Assembly: GCA_900315735.1 (NCBI GenBank)
Contig: ONAD01000007.1
Coordinates: 1-64,000, forward strand
Origin: an uncultured Lachnospiraceae bacterium
GTDB lineage: Bacteria; Bacillota; Clostridia; Lachnospirales; Lachnospiraceae
DNA: 64,000 nucleotides
Direction: 5' to 3'
This document shows, piece by piece, positions 7,419 to 15,721 of the stretch. Under the pieces are notes generated by a model. It ran no database searches. It was not told where the DNA came from and saw only the letters and a program-made list of their open reading frames with translations. The stretch's first letter is position 1, and every line of letters begins with the position of its first letter. A program made the translations under genes and the position numbers.

Positions 7419-7867
7419 TATTGTATAGGATATCCCGGATTTCTATTATTTTTTAATACAGAATGCTGCAGAACTAAGCTGCTTTGTTTTCTTTTGCTAT
7501 TGAGCCTGTCTTTCCAATGTTTCACAGCATAGCGGCACGGTTCGCTGATATGCGGATGCATGAGAAAGGCTGTCAGGGGCACTTGGAATTTCATCCTGCA
7601 ACCGGCAATGCTGGCACAGGACGTGCCAGCAAGGTGCAATCTGAACATGGATGTGAATTTGCACCGGTTGCCGGATGAAACAATATCTTTTCTGAAATTC
7701 TTAGTGCCCCTTGCAGGTTTTCTGCCGCATCCGCATACAACGGACAGTGACGCTATGCAGTGAAAGCAGCGGAAAGACAGCCTGCAATCAGAAAACAAAA
7801 CAGCTAAGAACTGCAATGCATTCTGCATCAACAAAAAATAATAGAAATCCGGAATACGCTTACAATA
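7419..7867 (+). repeat. Large palindromic element, copy 1 (about 449 bp)
   Basis: The outer arms include a perfect 20-bp pairing that starts CCGGATTTCTATT at 7435 and ends at 7852, extended outward by TATTGTA/TACAATA. Inside are CAGAATGC/GCATTCTG, GTCTTTCC/GGAAAGAC, GCGGATGC-type, GGGGCACT/AGTGCCCC and then a head made of stem GGCAAC-type/GTTGCCGG that encloses two side-by-side hairpins (GCTGGCAC/GTGCCAGC and GGTGCAA/TTGCACC). The anchor GTCTTTCCAATGTTT is at 7508-7522. It is non-coding; short ORFs inside are by-products of the symmetry. It lies directly upstream of the debranching enzyme gene. Confidence 0.85.
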
Positions 7868-7928
7868 TGTTAGACGATTCGTTTTTCTCCCCCGCCACCG
7901 GACAGATTACACGATAAAGGAGATTTCT

Positions 7929-9929
7929 ATGAAAGCATATCATTTAAATAAAGATGCCCTCACCCCAATGTCGGTGGGTGTACAGAAGGAATGGGTCCTG
8001 ACCAATGGAATCGGCGGCTATGCCGGCAGTTCCGTTACCGGTGCCCATGCAAGAAAGCACCACGGCTATCTGATTGCCAGCCTGCACCCACCAGTAGAAC
8101 GTTTCGTCATTCTCTCAAAAATCAACGAGCACCTGATTCGTTCTTCTGAGAAAATGGATTTTACCGTAGAACAGTATCTTGCCGACGATGGCAGCACTGC
8201 TTACCGTGAAGGTATTGAATACCTTCATTCCTTTACTTATGACGGGCTGGTACATTTTACCACCAAGGCACCGGGATTTACCATGACAAAGACTCTCGCC
8301 TTTGAACACGGTAAAAATACTATCGCCATTTCCTATGATATCCAGAATAATGGAGCGGCTGCTACACTGGTGCTGACTCCGCTCTTTAATTACCGGGTAC
8401 ACCATGATGCTTCTACCGTAGACACTTTAAAATTCGATACTACTTATGAGCAGACGGAAATCAGACTGGTGCCACAGCAGAATAAAGATATCACCATCCG
8501 TCTTTTTACCGATGACGGAACCGTTGTTCCATGCGAAGAAAAATATACCACCGGAATGCAGTTACAAAAAGAACTGGATGTAGAATCCGATGCTTTAGAT
8601 GATAACTACACGCCATACCAGATTGAATTTCCGCTGGACGCCGGATGCCGTAAGAAAATATCTATCGTCTGTACCATTGAAGATGCTTATGAAAAGGATG
8701 CTTTTGCCACTGCTACCGCAGAAATGGCTCGTTTTGATGCATTAGAGAAAAAGGCAGGCTACCATGATGAACTGGCAGAGACTCTGACCATTGCCGCCGA
8801 CCATTTTCTTGCATACCGGCAGTCTACCGGACTGATGACTGTTCTTGCCGGACTTCCTTGGTTTACCGACTGGGGCCGTGATACCATGATTGCCCTCACC
8901 GGCTTAACTCTGGCTACCGGACGCTATCAGGATGCCAGAGACATCCTGACCACATTTGCCCGCTATGTCCACCACGGCATGGTGCCAAATATGTTCCCGG
9001 ATGAAGGAACCGCCCCATTGTATAACACTGCAGATGCTTCCATGTGGTATTTCTATGCTGTTGGCAAATATCTCGAATACACCGGTACCCCGGAAGATTA
9101 TGCATTTGTGCGGGAGACCATTTATCCAAAATTAAAGGAAATTATTGCAGCCTATGAACACGGAACAGATTTCTCCATCTATATGGAAGAAGATGGACTT
9201 ATCCATGCCGGAAGCGGTCTCGACCAGGTAACCTGGATGGATGTCCGTGTGGGCGACTGGGTTGCTACACCACGGCACGGCAAGCCGGTAGAAATCAATG
9301 CGCTCTGGTATCATGCACTCTGCCTGATGGAAGAATGGGCAACGCGCTTTGGGGAAGACGGTTCCCACTATGCTGCCCTTGCAGCTCATGCAAAGGAATC
9401 TTTCGCAAAAGAATTCTGGAATGAAAAAGATGGATGTCTCTATGATGTGGTAGACGGACTGGAAGGTGATGCAACCCTTCGTCCAAATCAGATTTATGCT
9501 GTTTCCCTGCCGCACCGGATGTTAGATGCTGACAAGGAAAAGAAGATTGTAGATAAGGTTTACGAGAAACTATATGCTAAAACCGGTCTTCGCTCCTTAA
9601 GCCCGGATGACAAGGAATACCATCCGACCTATGAAGGCTGTCTTGATAAACGTGACCACGCTTATCATCAGGGTACTTCCTGGGGCTTCCTCTTAGGCGG
9701 TTTCCTGACTGCTTATGTGCATGTCTATGGAACCTCCAAAGAAGTTATCACACGGGTAGATGCCATGTTAGATGCCACCAGAGAACAGTTCTACCACGGC
9801 TGTATCGGTTCTATTGCAGAAATCTTTGATGGTAATGAACCTCACACCTCCCGCGGCTGCTATGCCCAGGCATGGAGTGTCGGAGAAATTCTCCGGGCAT
9901 ATACGGAGGATATTCTTCCGTATAAATAA
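7929..9929 (+). CDS. Glycogen debranching enzyme (amylo-alpha-1,6-glucosidase type)
   Basis: The 666-aa cytosolic protein matches the bacterial GDE family: an N-terminal beta-sandwich domain (WVLTNGIGGYAGSSVTGAHARKHHGYL, given here in parts: LTNGIGGYAGSS and RKHHGYL, about residues 24-49) and a C-terminal (alpha/alpha)6 barrel beginning near GLPWFTDWGRDTMIAL (about 310). It removes alpha-1,6 branches from glycogen or imported branched maltodextrin. The ATG at 7929 has AAAGGAG 7 nt upstream. It is monocistronic, with palindromic element 1 between its probable promoter region and the start codon. Together with MalQ, the GH13 enzymes and phosphoglucomutase in this window it completes alpha-glucan breakdown. 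Confidence 0.9.
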   Translation: MKAYHLNKDALTPMSVGVQKEWVLTNGIGGYAGSSVTGAHARKHHGYLIASLHPPVERFVILSKINEHLIRSSEKMDFTVEQYLADDGSTAYREGIEYLHSFTYDGLVHFTTKAPGFTMTKTLAFEHGKNTIAISYDIQNNGAAATLVLTPLFNYRVHHDASTVDTLKFDTTYEQTEIRLVPQQNKDITIRLFTDDGTVVPCEEKYTTGMQLQKELDVESDALDDNYTPYQIEFPLDAGCRKKISIVCTIEDAYEKDAFATATAEMARFDALEKKAGYHDELAETLTIAADHFLAYRQSTGLMTVLAGLPWFTDWGRDTMIALTGLTLATGRYQDARDILTTFARYVHHGMVPNMFPDEGTAPLYNTADASMWYFYAVGKYLEYTGTPEDYAFVRETIYPKLKEIIAAYEHGTDFSIYMEEDGLIHAGSGLDQVTWMDVRVGDWVATPRHGKPVEINALWYHALCLMEEWATRFGEDGSHYAALAAHAKESFAKEFWNEKDGCLYDVVDGLEGDATLRPNQIYAVSLPHRMLDADKEKKIVDKVYEKLYAKTGLRSLSPDDKEYHPTYEGCLDKRDHAYHQGTSWGFLLGGFLTAYVHVYGTSKEVITRVDAMLDATREQFYHGCIGSIAEIFDGNEPHTSRGCYAQAWSVGEILRAYTEDILPYK

Positions 9930-9945
9930 ATCATTTTTATACCAA

Positions 9946-9977
9946 CAGAACCTGCCACCGGCAGCTTCTTACGGATG
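9946..9977 (+). repeat. Dispersed 32-bp repeat, copy 1
   Basis: The unit reads CAGAACCTGCC, ACC, GGCAGCTTCTTACGGATG and contains the small stem CTGCC/GGCAG. A copy with a single base difference lies at 30228-30259 and a diverged copy at about 40553-40586. It abuts a strong terminator here. Confidence 0.75.
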
Positions 9978-10013
9978 AAAAAAGGGGCTTGATAAACCAA
10001 GCCTCTTTTTTCA
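9976..10013. terminator. Bidirectional terminator between debranching enzyme and aminopeptidase genes
   Basis: GAAAAAAGGGGCTTG and CAAGCCTCTTTTTTC form a long stem with A and T runs on both sides, serving the two convergent genes. Confidence 0.9.
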
Positions 10014-10034
10014 TCCCGTGCAATACCCATATCT

Positions 10035-11813
10035 CTATGCCGGAATCTGCTCCTTCAACCATGTTTTTTCTTCCTCGGGAAGGAATTCCGCAATGGTATC
10101 ATAGACATACTGCTGATACTTCCGAAGCAGTACCTTTTCCCGGCTGTCTAATTCTTCCCAGTCAATAGCCTCCAGATCAAATGGTGCAACGGTCAGTGTT
10201 TCAAATTCCATGAACTGTCCATATTCCGTTTTCTCTGATTTCTTACAAAGCAACAGACTCTCAAGGCGGATGCCGTATTTTCCTTCCAGATACAGTCCCG
10301 GTTCGTCCGAAGTAATCATGCCTTCTTCCATGACAGTTCCGGTGCCATACCGTTCCCGGTAACGGAATGCATTCGGTCCTTCATGTACATTTAACAAATA
10401 GCCAACCCCATGACCGGTTCCGTGATTATAGTCAAGTCCCATATGCCACAATGGCTCCCTTGCCAGATAATCAAGGTTGACTCCCGTACAGCCATATTTA
10501 AATTTTGCATCCGAAAGATTCAGATTTCCTCTTAATACGGCAGTATAATGTTTCTTCTCCTCTGTGCTTAATGCTCCAAGGGCAATGGTTCTTGTCACAT
10601 CCGTTGTGCCATCCAGATACTGTCCGCCGGTATCCAGCAGCAGAAAGTTTTTGTTATCCAGTGGAATATTGCTCTTCTCATCCGGCTCATAATGCACAAT
10701 AGCTCCATGGGCACCGTATGCAGCAATTGGTGCAAAGCTCTGTCCCAGATAACCTTCTCCCTGCCTCCGGAATTCTTCTAATTTCTCACATACTGTAAGC
10801 TCCGTTATCTGCCGCTTATCTTCCACATGCTTTAACCAGTAAATAAGCTTTGTCAAAGCAATGCCATCCTTCTTATGTGCCAGACGTTCATGTTCCATCT
10901 CAGTGGCATTCTTCACTGCCTTCATAAGCTCAATCGGGCTGTTCTTCTTTACCTTATGTGCCTCTTTTGGAATGGCATCATACAGCGCATAATTTGTCAT
11001 ACTATCATCGATAAGAATGCTTTGGTCTGCCGAAATTTCCTTTATATCCGCATAAATCTGTTCATATCCGTAAATAAAGATTTTTTCAGCAGAAAGTCTT
11101 TCCTTTAAGTCAGCCGGCACACTCTTTTCATTTACATACCAGCGGATTTCATCCGGTGCAATCAGTACATAAGATAACGCCACCGGATTATATGCAATAT
11201 CATTTCCCCGGATATTAAAAAGCCATGCGATTTCATCCAGAGACGGAATCAGAAAATAATCCGCCTTGCAATCCACCATTGCTTTTCGTACCTCTGCCAC
11301 CTTATCCTTCCGGCTCTCACCTGCATATTCCACGCCAAGCTCCCAGATTGGATCACAGGATAATGCAGGACGATTCGCCCAGATTTCGCCTACAACATCC
11401 CGGTCTGGAGCAAATGCAATCTTTTTCTCCCGCAATTTTTCTTTTAAACTCTTTGCCATGCCGGTACTTACGGTTCTTCCATCAAACCCCAATACGGTGC
11501 CATCTTCCATTTTTTCAGCCAGAAAAGTGCCAATATCCACTACTCCCGGCTGTCCGCTCCGGAATAACGTAATGCCGGTGCCGGCAAGCTGTTCTTCTGC
11601 CTGGATAAAATATCTTCCGTCTGTCCAGAGTCCTGCCATATCTTCAGTAATTACCAGTGTTCCTGCCGAACCGTTAAATCCGGAAATATATTCACGGCAT
11701 TTAAAATATTCCCCTACATATTCCGATGCATGGAAATCATCGGAAACAATGAGATATGCTGCCATGCCGTATTCTTTCATCTTCTGTCTTAACGCAATCA
11801 ATTCTTCTTTCAA
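10035..11813 (-). CDS. Xaa-Pro aminopeptidase, M24 family
   Basis: The 592-aa protein has two creatinase-like N-terminal domains (about 1-300) and a C-terminal M24 pita-bread metallopeptidase domain. The metal ligands are visible in LLDTGGQYLDGTTDVTR (two Asp), GTGHGVGYLLNVHEGP (His), ITSDEPGLY (Glu) and GIRLESLLL (Glu). It removes N-terminal residues before proline from peptides in the cytosol. The length matches the large three-domain aminopeptidase P forms. The preferred start is TTG 11813, 8 nt after AGAGG; a GTG at 11822 overlaps that ribosome site and is less likely. It is divergent from the Mrr-like gene. Confidence 0.88.
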   Translation of the reverse strand: MKEELIALRQKMKEYGMAAYLIVSDDFHASEYVGEYFKCREYISGFNGSAGTLVITEDMAGLWTDGRYFIQAEEQLAGTGITLFRSGQPGVVDIGTFLAEKMEDGTVLGFDGRTVSTGMAKSLKEKLREKKIAFAPDRDVVGEIWANRPALSCDPIWELGVEYAGESRKDKVAEVRKAMVDCKADYFLIPSLDEIAWLFNIRGNDIAYNPVALSYVLIAPDEIRWYVNEKSVPADLKERLSAEKIFIYGYEQIYADIKEISADQSILIDDSMTNYALYDAIPKEAHKVKKNSPIELMKAVKNATEMEHERLAHKKDGIALTKLIYWLKHVEDKRQITELTVCEKLEEFRRQGEGYLGQSFAPIAAYGAHGAIVHYEPDEKSNIPLDNKNFLLLDTGGQYLDGTTDVTRTIALGALSTEEKKHYTAVLRGNLNLSDAKFKYGCTGVNLDYLAREPLWHMGLDYNHGTGHGVGYLLNVHEGPNAFRYRERYGTGTVMEEGMITSDEPGLYLEGKYGIRLESLLLCKKSEKTEYGQFMEFETLTVAPFDLEAIDWEELDSREKVLLRKYQQYVYDTIAEFLPEEEKTWLKEQIPA

Positions 11814-11902
11814 ATCTATCACCTCTATGTTATGCTATAATGAATGTTAGTGATTCCATTACAGTATAGCATTCGTTAATAAGAACGGAAAGGAATTCTT
11901 TT

Positions 11903-12436
11903 ATGTTTCGCCTGATTGGAAAAATACTTTTCTTTTTCATAAGATTTATCATACATCTTCCTTTCGCCGTATTCCATGGACTACGGCGGTTCTTTTTTGG
12001 TGTCAATTTTGATAAAATGAATGGCTACGAATTTGAAGAATATGCTGCCCGCTATTTAAAACGCAACGGGTATTCAAAGGTTACTGTCACCAAAGCTTCC
12101 AGAGATTTTGGTGTGGATTTAATTGCAAAAAAACACCGGACTACCTATGCAGTCCAGTGTAAATTATATCATGGCAAAGTAGGAAACAGTGCCGTACAGG
12201 AAGCCGTTGCCGGCAAATCCTATTATGATTGTGATGAGGCAATGGTCATTACCAACAGTGTTTTCTATCCCGGCGCTATTACACTTGCCGAAGCCAATAA
12301 TGTTATTCTCATTGACGGTGCACAGTTAAACCGGCACAGCTTCCGCTGGGGCAGATTTTTCCGGGTTATCCTGCTTCTCCTGCTGTGTGGCCTGCTGATT
12401 TTTTGTTTTATATCTCCGGAAGCTACACTTATCTGA
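11903..12436 (+). CDS. Membrane-anchored Mrr-like restriction endonuclease domain protein
   Basis: The 177-aa protein has an N-terminal hydrophobic helix (about 5-30), a Mrr-type PD-(D/E)XK domain, and a second C-terminal helix (about 150-172). The nuclease motif is complete: GYEFEEYAARYL, VTVTKASRDFGVDLIA (catalytic Asp) and YAVQCKLY (Q-x-K). Such proteins occur in many Firmicutes; their target is unknown, and a soluble-domain role in degrading foreign or modified DNA near the membrane is inferred. The ATG at 11903 is preceded by AAAGGAATTC. It is monocistronic, ending in a strong hairpin. Confidence 0.75.
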   Translation: MFRLIGKILFFFIRFIIHLPFAVFHGLRRFFFGVNFDKMNGYEFEEYAARYLKRNGYSKVTVTKASRDFGVDLIAKKHRTTYAVQCKLYHGKVGNSAVQEAVAGKSYYDCDEAMVITNSVFYPGAITLAEANNVILIDGAQLNRHSFRWGRFFRVILLLLLCGLLIFCFISPEATLI

Positions 12437-12476
12437 CATTCAACAGAAGCTTTTCATCTTAATGATTTTATATACA

Positions 12477-12523
12477 AATACCATCCTTACCGGCTCAATC
12501 TACCAGCCAGTATAGATGGTATT
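12477..12523. terminator. Bidirectional terminator with double stem
   Basis: AATACCATC/GATGGTATT encloses a second small stem (GGCT/AGCC). It lies between the convergent Mrr-like and DUF4317 genes. Confidence 0.75.
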
Positions 12524-12531
12524 CTTATTTA

Positions 12532-13764
12532 TTATACGGTTGTGTTTACTCCGTTGACGTTGGCATGCTCGTCTTCTGCCATCGGAATTACCAGACATTT
12601 CTGTCCATTGATAACCTCGGATTTAATCTGTGAAACTTTTTCCGGTTTCACACGAAGCACAACATCATAGGTCTTAACTACTTCGTCAGCTTCTTCCTCA
12701 ATCTGCTTCTCTTTTAACTGCTGCTGCAGCACTTCAACCTGGGCTACCAGTTCTTTTTCCTTCTGAATCTGCTCATTGGCAGCCAAAGCTTTGCTGTCTA
12801 CTACATTTTCTGCCAGTGGTGCTTCTTCTGCAAATTCCTCTGCGCAGGTCTTTCCAATTTTTTCTGCCTTTTCCGGTGCAACGCCGCTTTCTTCCATGAC
12901 ATTGGCCAAAAGCTCCGGTGTCAGCACTACCGGATCTTCTTCCAGCTCTGCTTTCTCTTCCACCAGATCATTTAAGTTCTGCTGAATCTCCATCAGCACT
13001 TCACCGCTCTTTTCCACATCATCGCCATATGCCTGTTTGACGATAGAATGGAAGGTCATCTTCTGCTCCGTTGCGGTACGTCTTGCGCCACAGCCTAATC
13101 CCAACTCCATAAATTCCGCATGCGGTGCTTTAGTATCCTTGGTATAGAACATCAGTGAATGAATATCGGTACTGCGGTCAGTAAATGCCGGGAATAAGAA
13201 ACCGCTGTCCGGTACGCTTACCACCCAGTCACGGATTCTTGGTCCGATACGGTTTTCATCTTCTCTGTAACCCAGTCCCGGTTTGGATAACTGCACCGGG
13301 CAGATGGCACATAAAAGATACTCAAATACTTCTTCCGATTCATCCAGCGCATTATTATCTGTGGTCTTGGTCATGACATCATAAGCATCATGGAACAGCA
13401 AAATCAGATAGTTGCCCGCATAATCATAGCTTTCAATGACCATATCATAAAAACGGTCTAATAACTCCGGATTTTTTAATTTGCTTTCTCTTAATCCCAA
13501 AAGGAACTGCTGTCTTCCGCCGGCTGCTTCTTCCTCCAGTGGGAAATTCAACTCCAAAAGATTATTTCCAATGGTTCCCGATAAGGTTTTCTTGGCAATC
13601 TCCAAATATTTATAAAACTCTTCATCTTCCAGATTTAAAAATGTTTCACTTAAATCAACAACCTTATTCTTACCAGCGTCAACATAACAGCCACATAATC
13701 TGGTAAAGGTACAATTCTCTTTCGTAAAACGTCTCTTTAATTCTGCCACACCTTTTTTATCCAT
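12532..13764 (-). CDS. DUF4317 domain protein
   Basis: The 410-aa protein starts MDKKGVAELKRRFTKENCTF, which is the characteristic opening of DUF4317, and continues with the conserved GCGARRT segment (about residue 225). The C-terminal third is rich in Glu/Lys and contains a coiled coil (about 300-365, EQIQKEKELVAQVEVLQQQL). It is soluble and of unknown function. It lies 33 nt downstream of the HD-GYP gene and is likely in its operon, which suggests, without proof, a link to signalling. AAAGGAG precedes the ATG. Confidence 0.85.
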   Translation of the reverse strand: MDKKGVAELKRRFTKENCTFTRLCGCYVDAGKNKVVDLSETFLNLEDEEFYKYLEIAKKTLSGTIGNNLLELNFPLEEEAAGGRQQFLLGLRESKLKNPELLDRFYDMVIESYDYAGNYLILLFHDAYDVMTKTTDNNALDESEEVFEYLLCAICPVQLSKPGLGYREDENRIGPRIRDWVVSVPDSGFLFPAFTDRSTDIHSLMFYTKDTKAPHAEFMELGLGCGARRTATEQKMTFHSIVKQAYGDDVEKSGEVLMEIQQNLNDLVEEKAELEEDPVVLTPELLANVMEESGVAPEKAEKIGKTCAEEFAEEAPLAENVVDSKALAANEQIQKEKELVAQVEVLQQQLKEKQIEEEADEVVKTYDVVLRVKPEKVSQIKSEVINGQKCLVIPMAEDEHANVNGVNTTV

Positions 13765-13797
13765 ACTATGTATCTACTCCTTTATTACATCTTTTTT

Positions 13798-14883
13798 CTA
13801 TTTCATATTTGCATATGTTTCAAATTGTTTTCTCACAATGCGGAATGCTTCCATCAGTTTCGGTGAAAATACACCACACTCACCATTAATAATCATATGA
13901 AATGCCTCATCCGTAGAATATGCGGATTTGTAGCACCGCTCATTTACCAGTGCATCATAGACATCTGCCACTGATACAATCTGGGCGGAAATCGGAATTT
14001 CATCTCCCTTTAAGCCATCCGGATAGCCTTTTCCATCATATCTTTCATGATGGGAACGGATAATTTCATAGCTGACTGCCTTTTCCTTCGGATTCCATTC
14101 GCCTTTCATGGAATCTAAAATCTCACAACCACGCAGAGTATGGGATTTCATATATTCAAACTCATCCTTCGTCAGTTTTCCAGGCTTTAAAAGAATGCTG
14201 TCCGGAATTGCAATTTTTCCCAAATCATGCAGTGCGCTGGCTGCAACGATAGTCTCTATCTGCTCTTTCGTCAACCCATACTCCGGATATTTCTCGCCGA
14301 AAGTTTCTGCCATAATGCGGGTATAATCCTTCACGCGCTGAATATGCTCACCGCTTTCAAGGCTACGATATTCTACGATGGTTCCCAGCATATCGATAAT
14401 CTCCTGATTGCGCTTTGCGAGACGCTCTGCCTGCTGTTTTAAGGTCTGGTTCGCTTTCCGCAGTACAATGGTCTGCTCCTCTACCTTCTCTTCCAGATGA
14501 TTCTTGTATACATAATGGTTTACCATGTTCTGCACTCTTTTCTTTACCAGAGTAGCATTAAATGGTCTTCCAATGAAATCTGATACGCCGCATTCAAAGC
14601 ACTTCTTCTCATTCTGGATGCTGGTTTCTTCACTGATTACCAACACAGGAACTTTATCTAAGACATTCAGTTCTTTCAAGCCGTCCAGCACCTGAAAACC
14701 ATCCATAACCGGCATCACAATATCCAACAATATTGCTGAAATATTCTCGGCTTCCTTTTCCATGATTTCCAGTGCCTGCTTTCCGTTCTCTGCCTCTACA
14801 ATATCGTACTCTTCCTTCAGAATCTCGCATAAGAGGTCCCGGTTCATCTCCGCATCATCTACAATCAGAATCTTGTTTTTCAA
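13798..14883 (-). CDS. Response regulator with HD-GYP phosphodiesterase domain
   Basis: The protein (about 361 aa) has an N-terminal REC domain (ILIVDDAEMNR; phospho-acceptor in LLDIVMPVMDG), a coiled-coil linker and a C-terminal HD-GYP domain with HDLGKIAIPD, HTLRGCEIL, HHERYDGKGYPDG. HD-GYP domains hydrolyse cyclic-di-GMP; activity is presumably switched by phosphorylation. The start is taken as TTG 14883 because AAGGAG of the preceding gene end lies 9 nt upstream; a longer in-frame reading starts at 14910. It follows the Hpt gene directly (stop at 14888), so Hpt is the probable phosphodonor. Confidence 0.88.
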   Translation of the reverse strand: MKNKILIVDDAEMNRDLLCEILKEEYDIVEAENGKQALEIMEKEAENISAILLDIVMPVMDGFQVLDGLKELNVLDKVPVLVISEETSIQNEKKCFECGVSDFIGRPFNATLVKKRVQNMVNHYVYKNHLEEKVEEQTIVLRKANQTLKQQAERLAKRNQEIIDMLGTIVEYRSLESGEHIQRVKDYTRIMAETFGEKYPEYGLTKEQIETIVAASALHDLGKIAIPDSILLKPGKLTKDEFEYMKSHTLRGCEILDSMKGEWNPKEKAVSYEIIRSHHERYDGKGYPDGLKGDEIPISAQIVSVADVYDALVNERCYKSAYSTDEAFHMIINGECGVFSPKLMEAFRIVRKQFETYANMK

Positions 14884-14887
14884 TCGA

Positions 14888-15241
14888 TTATTCTCCTTCC
14901 AGCTTTGCAATTGCTCCTGTTACAATTTCATACTGTTCTGCAACTGCTGTAAAAAGTTCAGTACTTCCAGCAGTTTCTCTTCCACGCAGTTTCTCTGGCA
15001 GTTCTGCGCTTACTTCATATAACTTATCAAATCCAAGATTCAGGCAGATTCCCTTTAATGTATGAGCGGCACGAAATGCCTTTTCGCCGTCTTCCTCTGC
15101 TAACCCCTCTTTTAATTCTTCAAAGCTTTTGTCGGACGGAAACTTCCTTACGAATTTTTCTAATATCTTTTCACTTCCAATTCGCTCGGATACCTCCTCG
15201 TAGTTACTTCCAATTACTTCGTAACATTCTTTTATCGTCAC
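14888..15241 (-). CDS. Hpt domain phosphotransfer protein
   Basis: The 117-aa helical protein has the Hpt active-site motif AAHTLKGICLNLG (phospho-His at about residue 58). It relays phosphate between a hybrid histidine kinase encoded elsewhere and a receiver domain, most likely the REC-HD-GYP protein whose gene follows by a few bases. The GTG at 15241 is chosen since AGGAGG lies 8 nt upstream; an in-frame TTG two codons earlier is too close to that site. It is the first gene of a three-gene unit with HD-GYP and DUF4317. Confidence 0.85.
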   Translation of the reverse strand: MTIKECYEVIGSNYEEVSERIGSEKILEKFVRKFPSDKSFEELKEGLAEEDGEKAFRAAHTLKGICLNLGFDKLYEVSAELPEKLRGRETAGSTELFTAVAEQYEIVTGAIAKLEGE

Positions 15242-15322
15242 CGGCAATTCCTCCTAACAGTATATGTGTCCAATTCCAATGTGTGCTTTCACACTCTTAT
15301 TACTAAATTAGACTTTTATATC

Positions 15323-15353
15323 AAAAAAAGCAAGATAAATTTCTTGCTTTTTG
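15323..15353 (-). terminator. Terminator of the tRNA cluster
   Basis: A minus-strand stem AAAAAGCAAG/CTTGCTTTTTT with T run lies 6 nt after tRNA-Gly(GCC). Confidence 0.85.
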
Positions 15354-15358
15354 AAAGA

Positions 15359-15430
15359 GCGATAGACGGGGCTCGAACCCGCGGTCTCGACCTTGGCAAG
15401 GTCGCGCGTTACCAACTACGCCACTATCGC
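15359..15430 (-). tRNA. tRNA-Gly (GCC)
   Basis: The acceptor GCGATAG/CTATCGC pairs over 7 bp. The anticodon loop TTGCCAA sits between CGACC and GGTCG, giving anticodon GCC. The TTCGAGC T-loop is normal and the discriminator base is T. No CCA is encoded. Confidence 0.97.
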
Positions 15431-15452
15431 ATATGCAATTGTATGTTGCAAA

Positions 15453-15522
15453 GCGGGTGATGGGAATCGAACCCACGTATCCAGCTTGGAAGGCTGGTGT
15501 TCTACCATTGAACTACACCCGC
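15453..15522 (-). tRNA. tRNA-Gly (TCC)
   Basis: The acceptor GCGGGTG/CACCCGC pairs over 7 bp. The anticodon loop CTTCCAA in the stem CCAGC/GCTGG gives anticodon TCC. No CCA is encoded. It is the middle gene of a three-tRNA transcript. Confidence 0.97.
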
Positions 15523-15543
15523 GGCTCATTGCCTTTCGGCAAT

Positions 15544-15615
<72 letters not shown>

Positions 15616-15645
15616 TTGTGCTGTAAAGCATTCACAGCACTGACT

Positions 15646-15674
15646 ATTCTATCGGAAAAAGCAGGAATTGTCAA
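15646..15674 (-). promoter_or_regulatory. tRNA operon promoter
   Basis: Minus strand TTGACA (15669-15674), 17-nt spacer, TAGAAT (15646-15651): a near-consensus sigma-A promoter for the Phe-Gly-Gly tRNA transcript. It overlaps the amylase terminator hairpin. Confidence 0.9.
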
Positions 15675-15696
15675 GATACTTTTCCTGCTTTTTTCA
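15656..15696 (-). terminator. Terminator of the amylase gene
   Basis: A stem AAAAAGCAGGA/TCCTGCTTTTT follows the amylase stop by about 25 nt. Its loop contains the -35 box of the tRNA promoter and its descending arm forms the promoter spacer. Confidence 0.8.
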
Positions 15697-15721
15697 TTTT
15701 TTCATTTTTTTGTTTTGTTTT

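Noticed and set aside
7484-7917. Overlapping ORFs on both strands inside palindromic element 1
   Set aside because: They mirror each other because of the palindrome, lack ribosome sites and are not conserved in copies 2 and 3.
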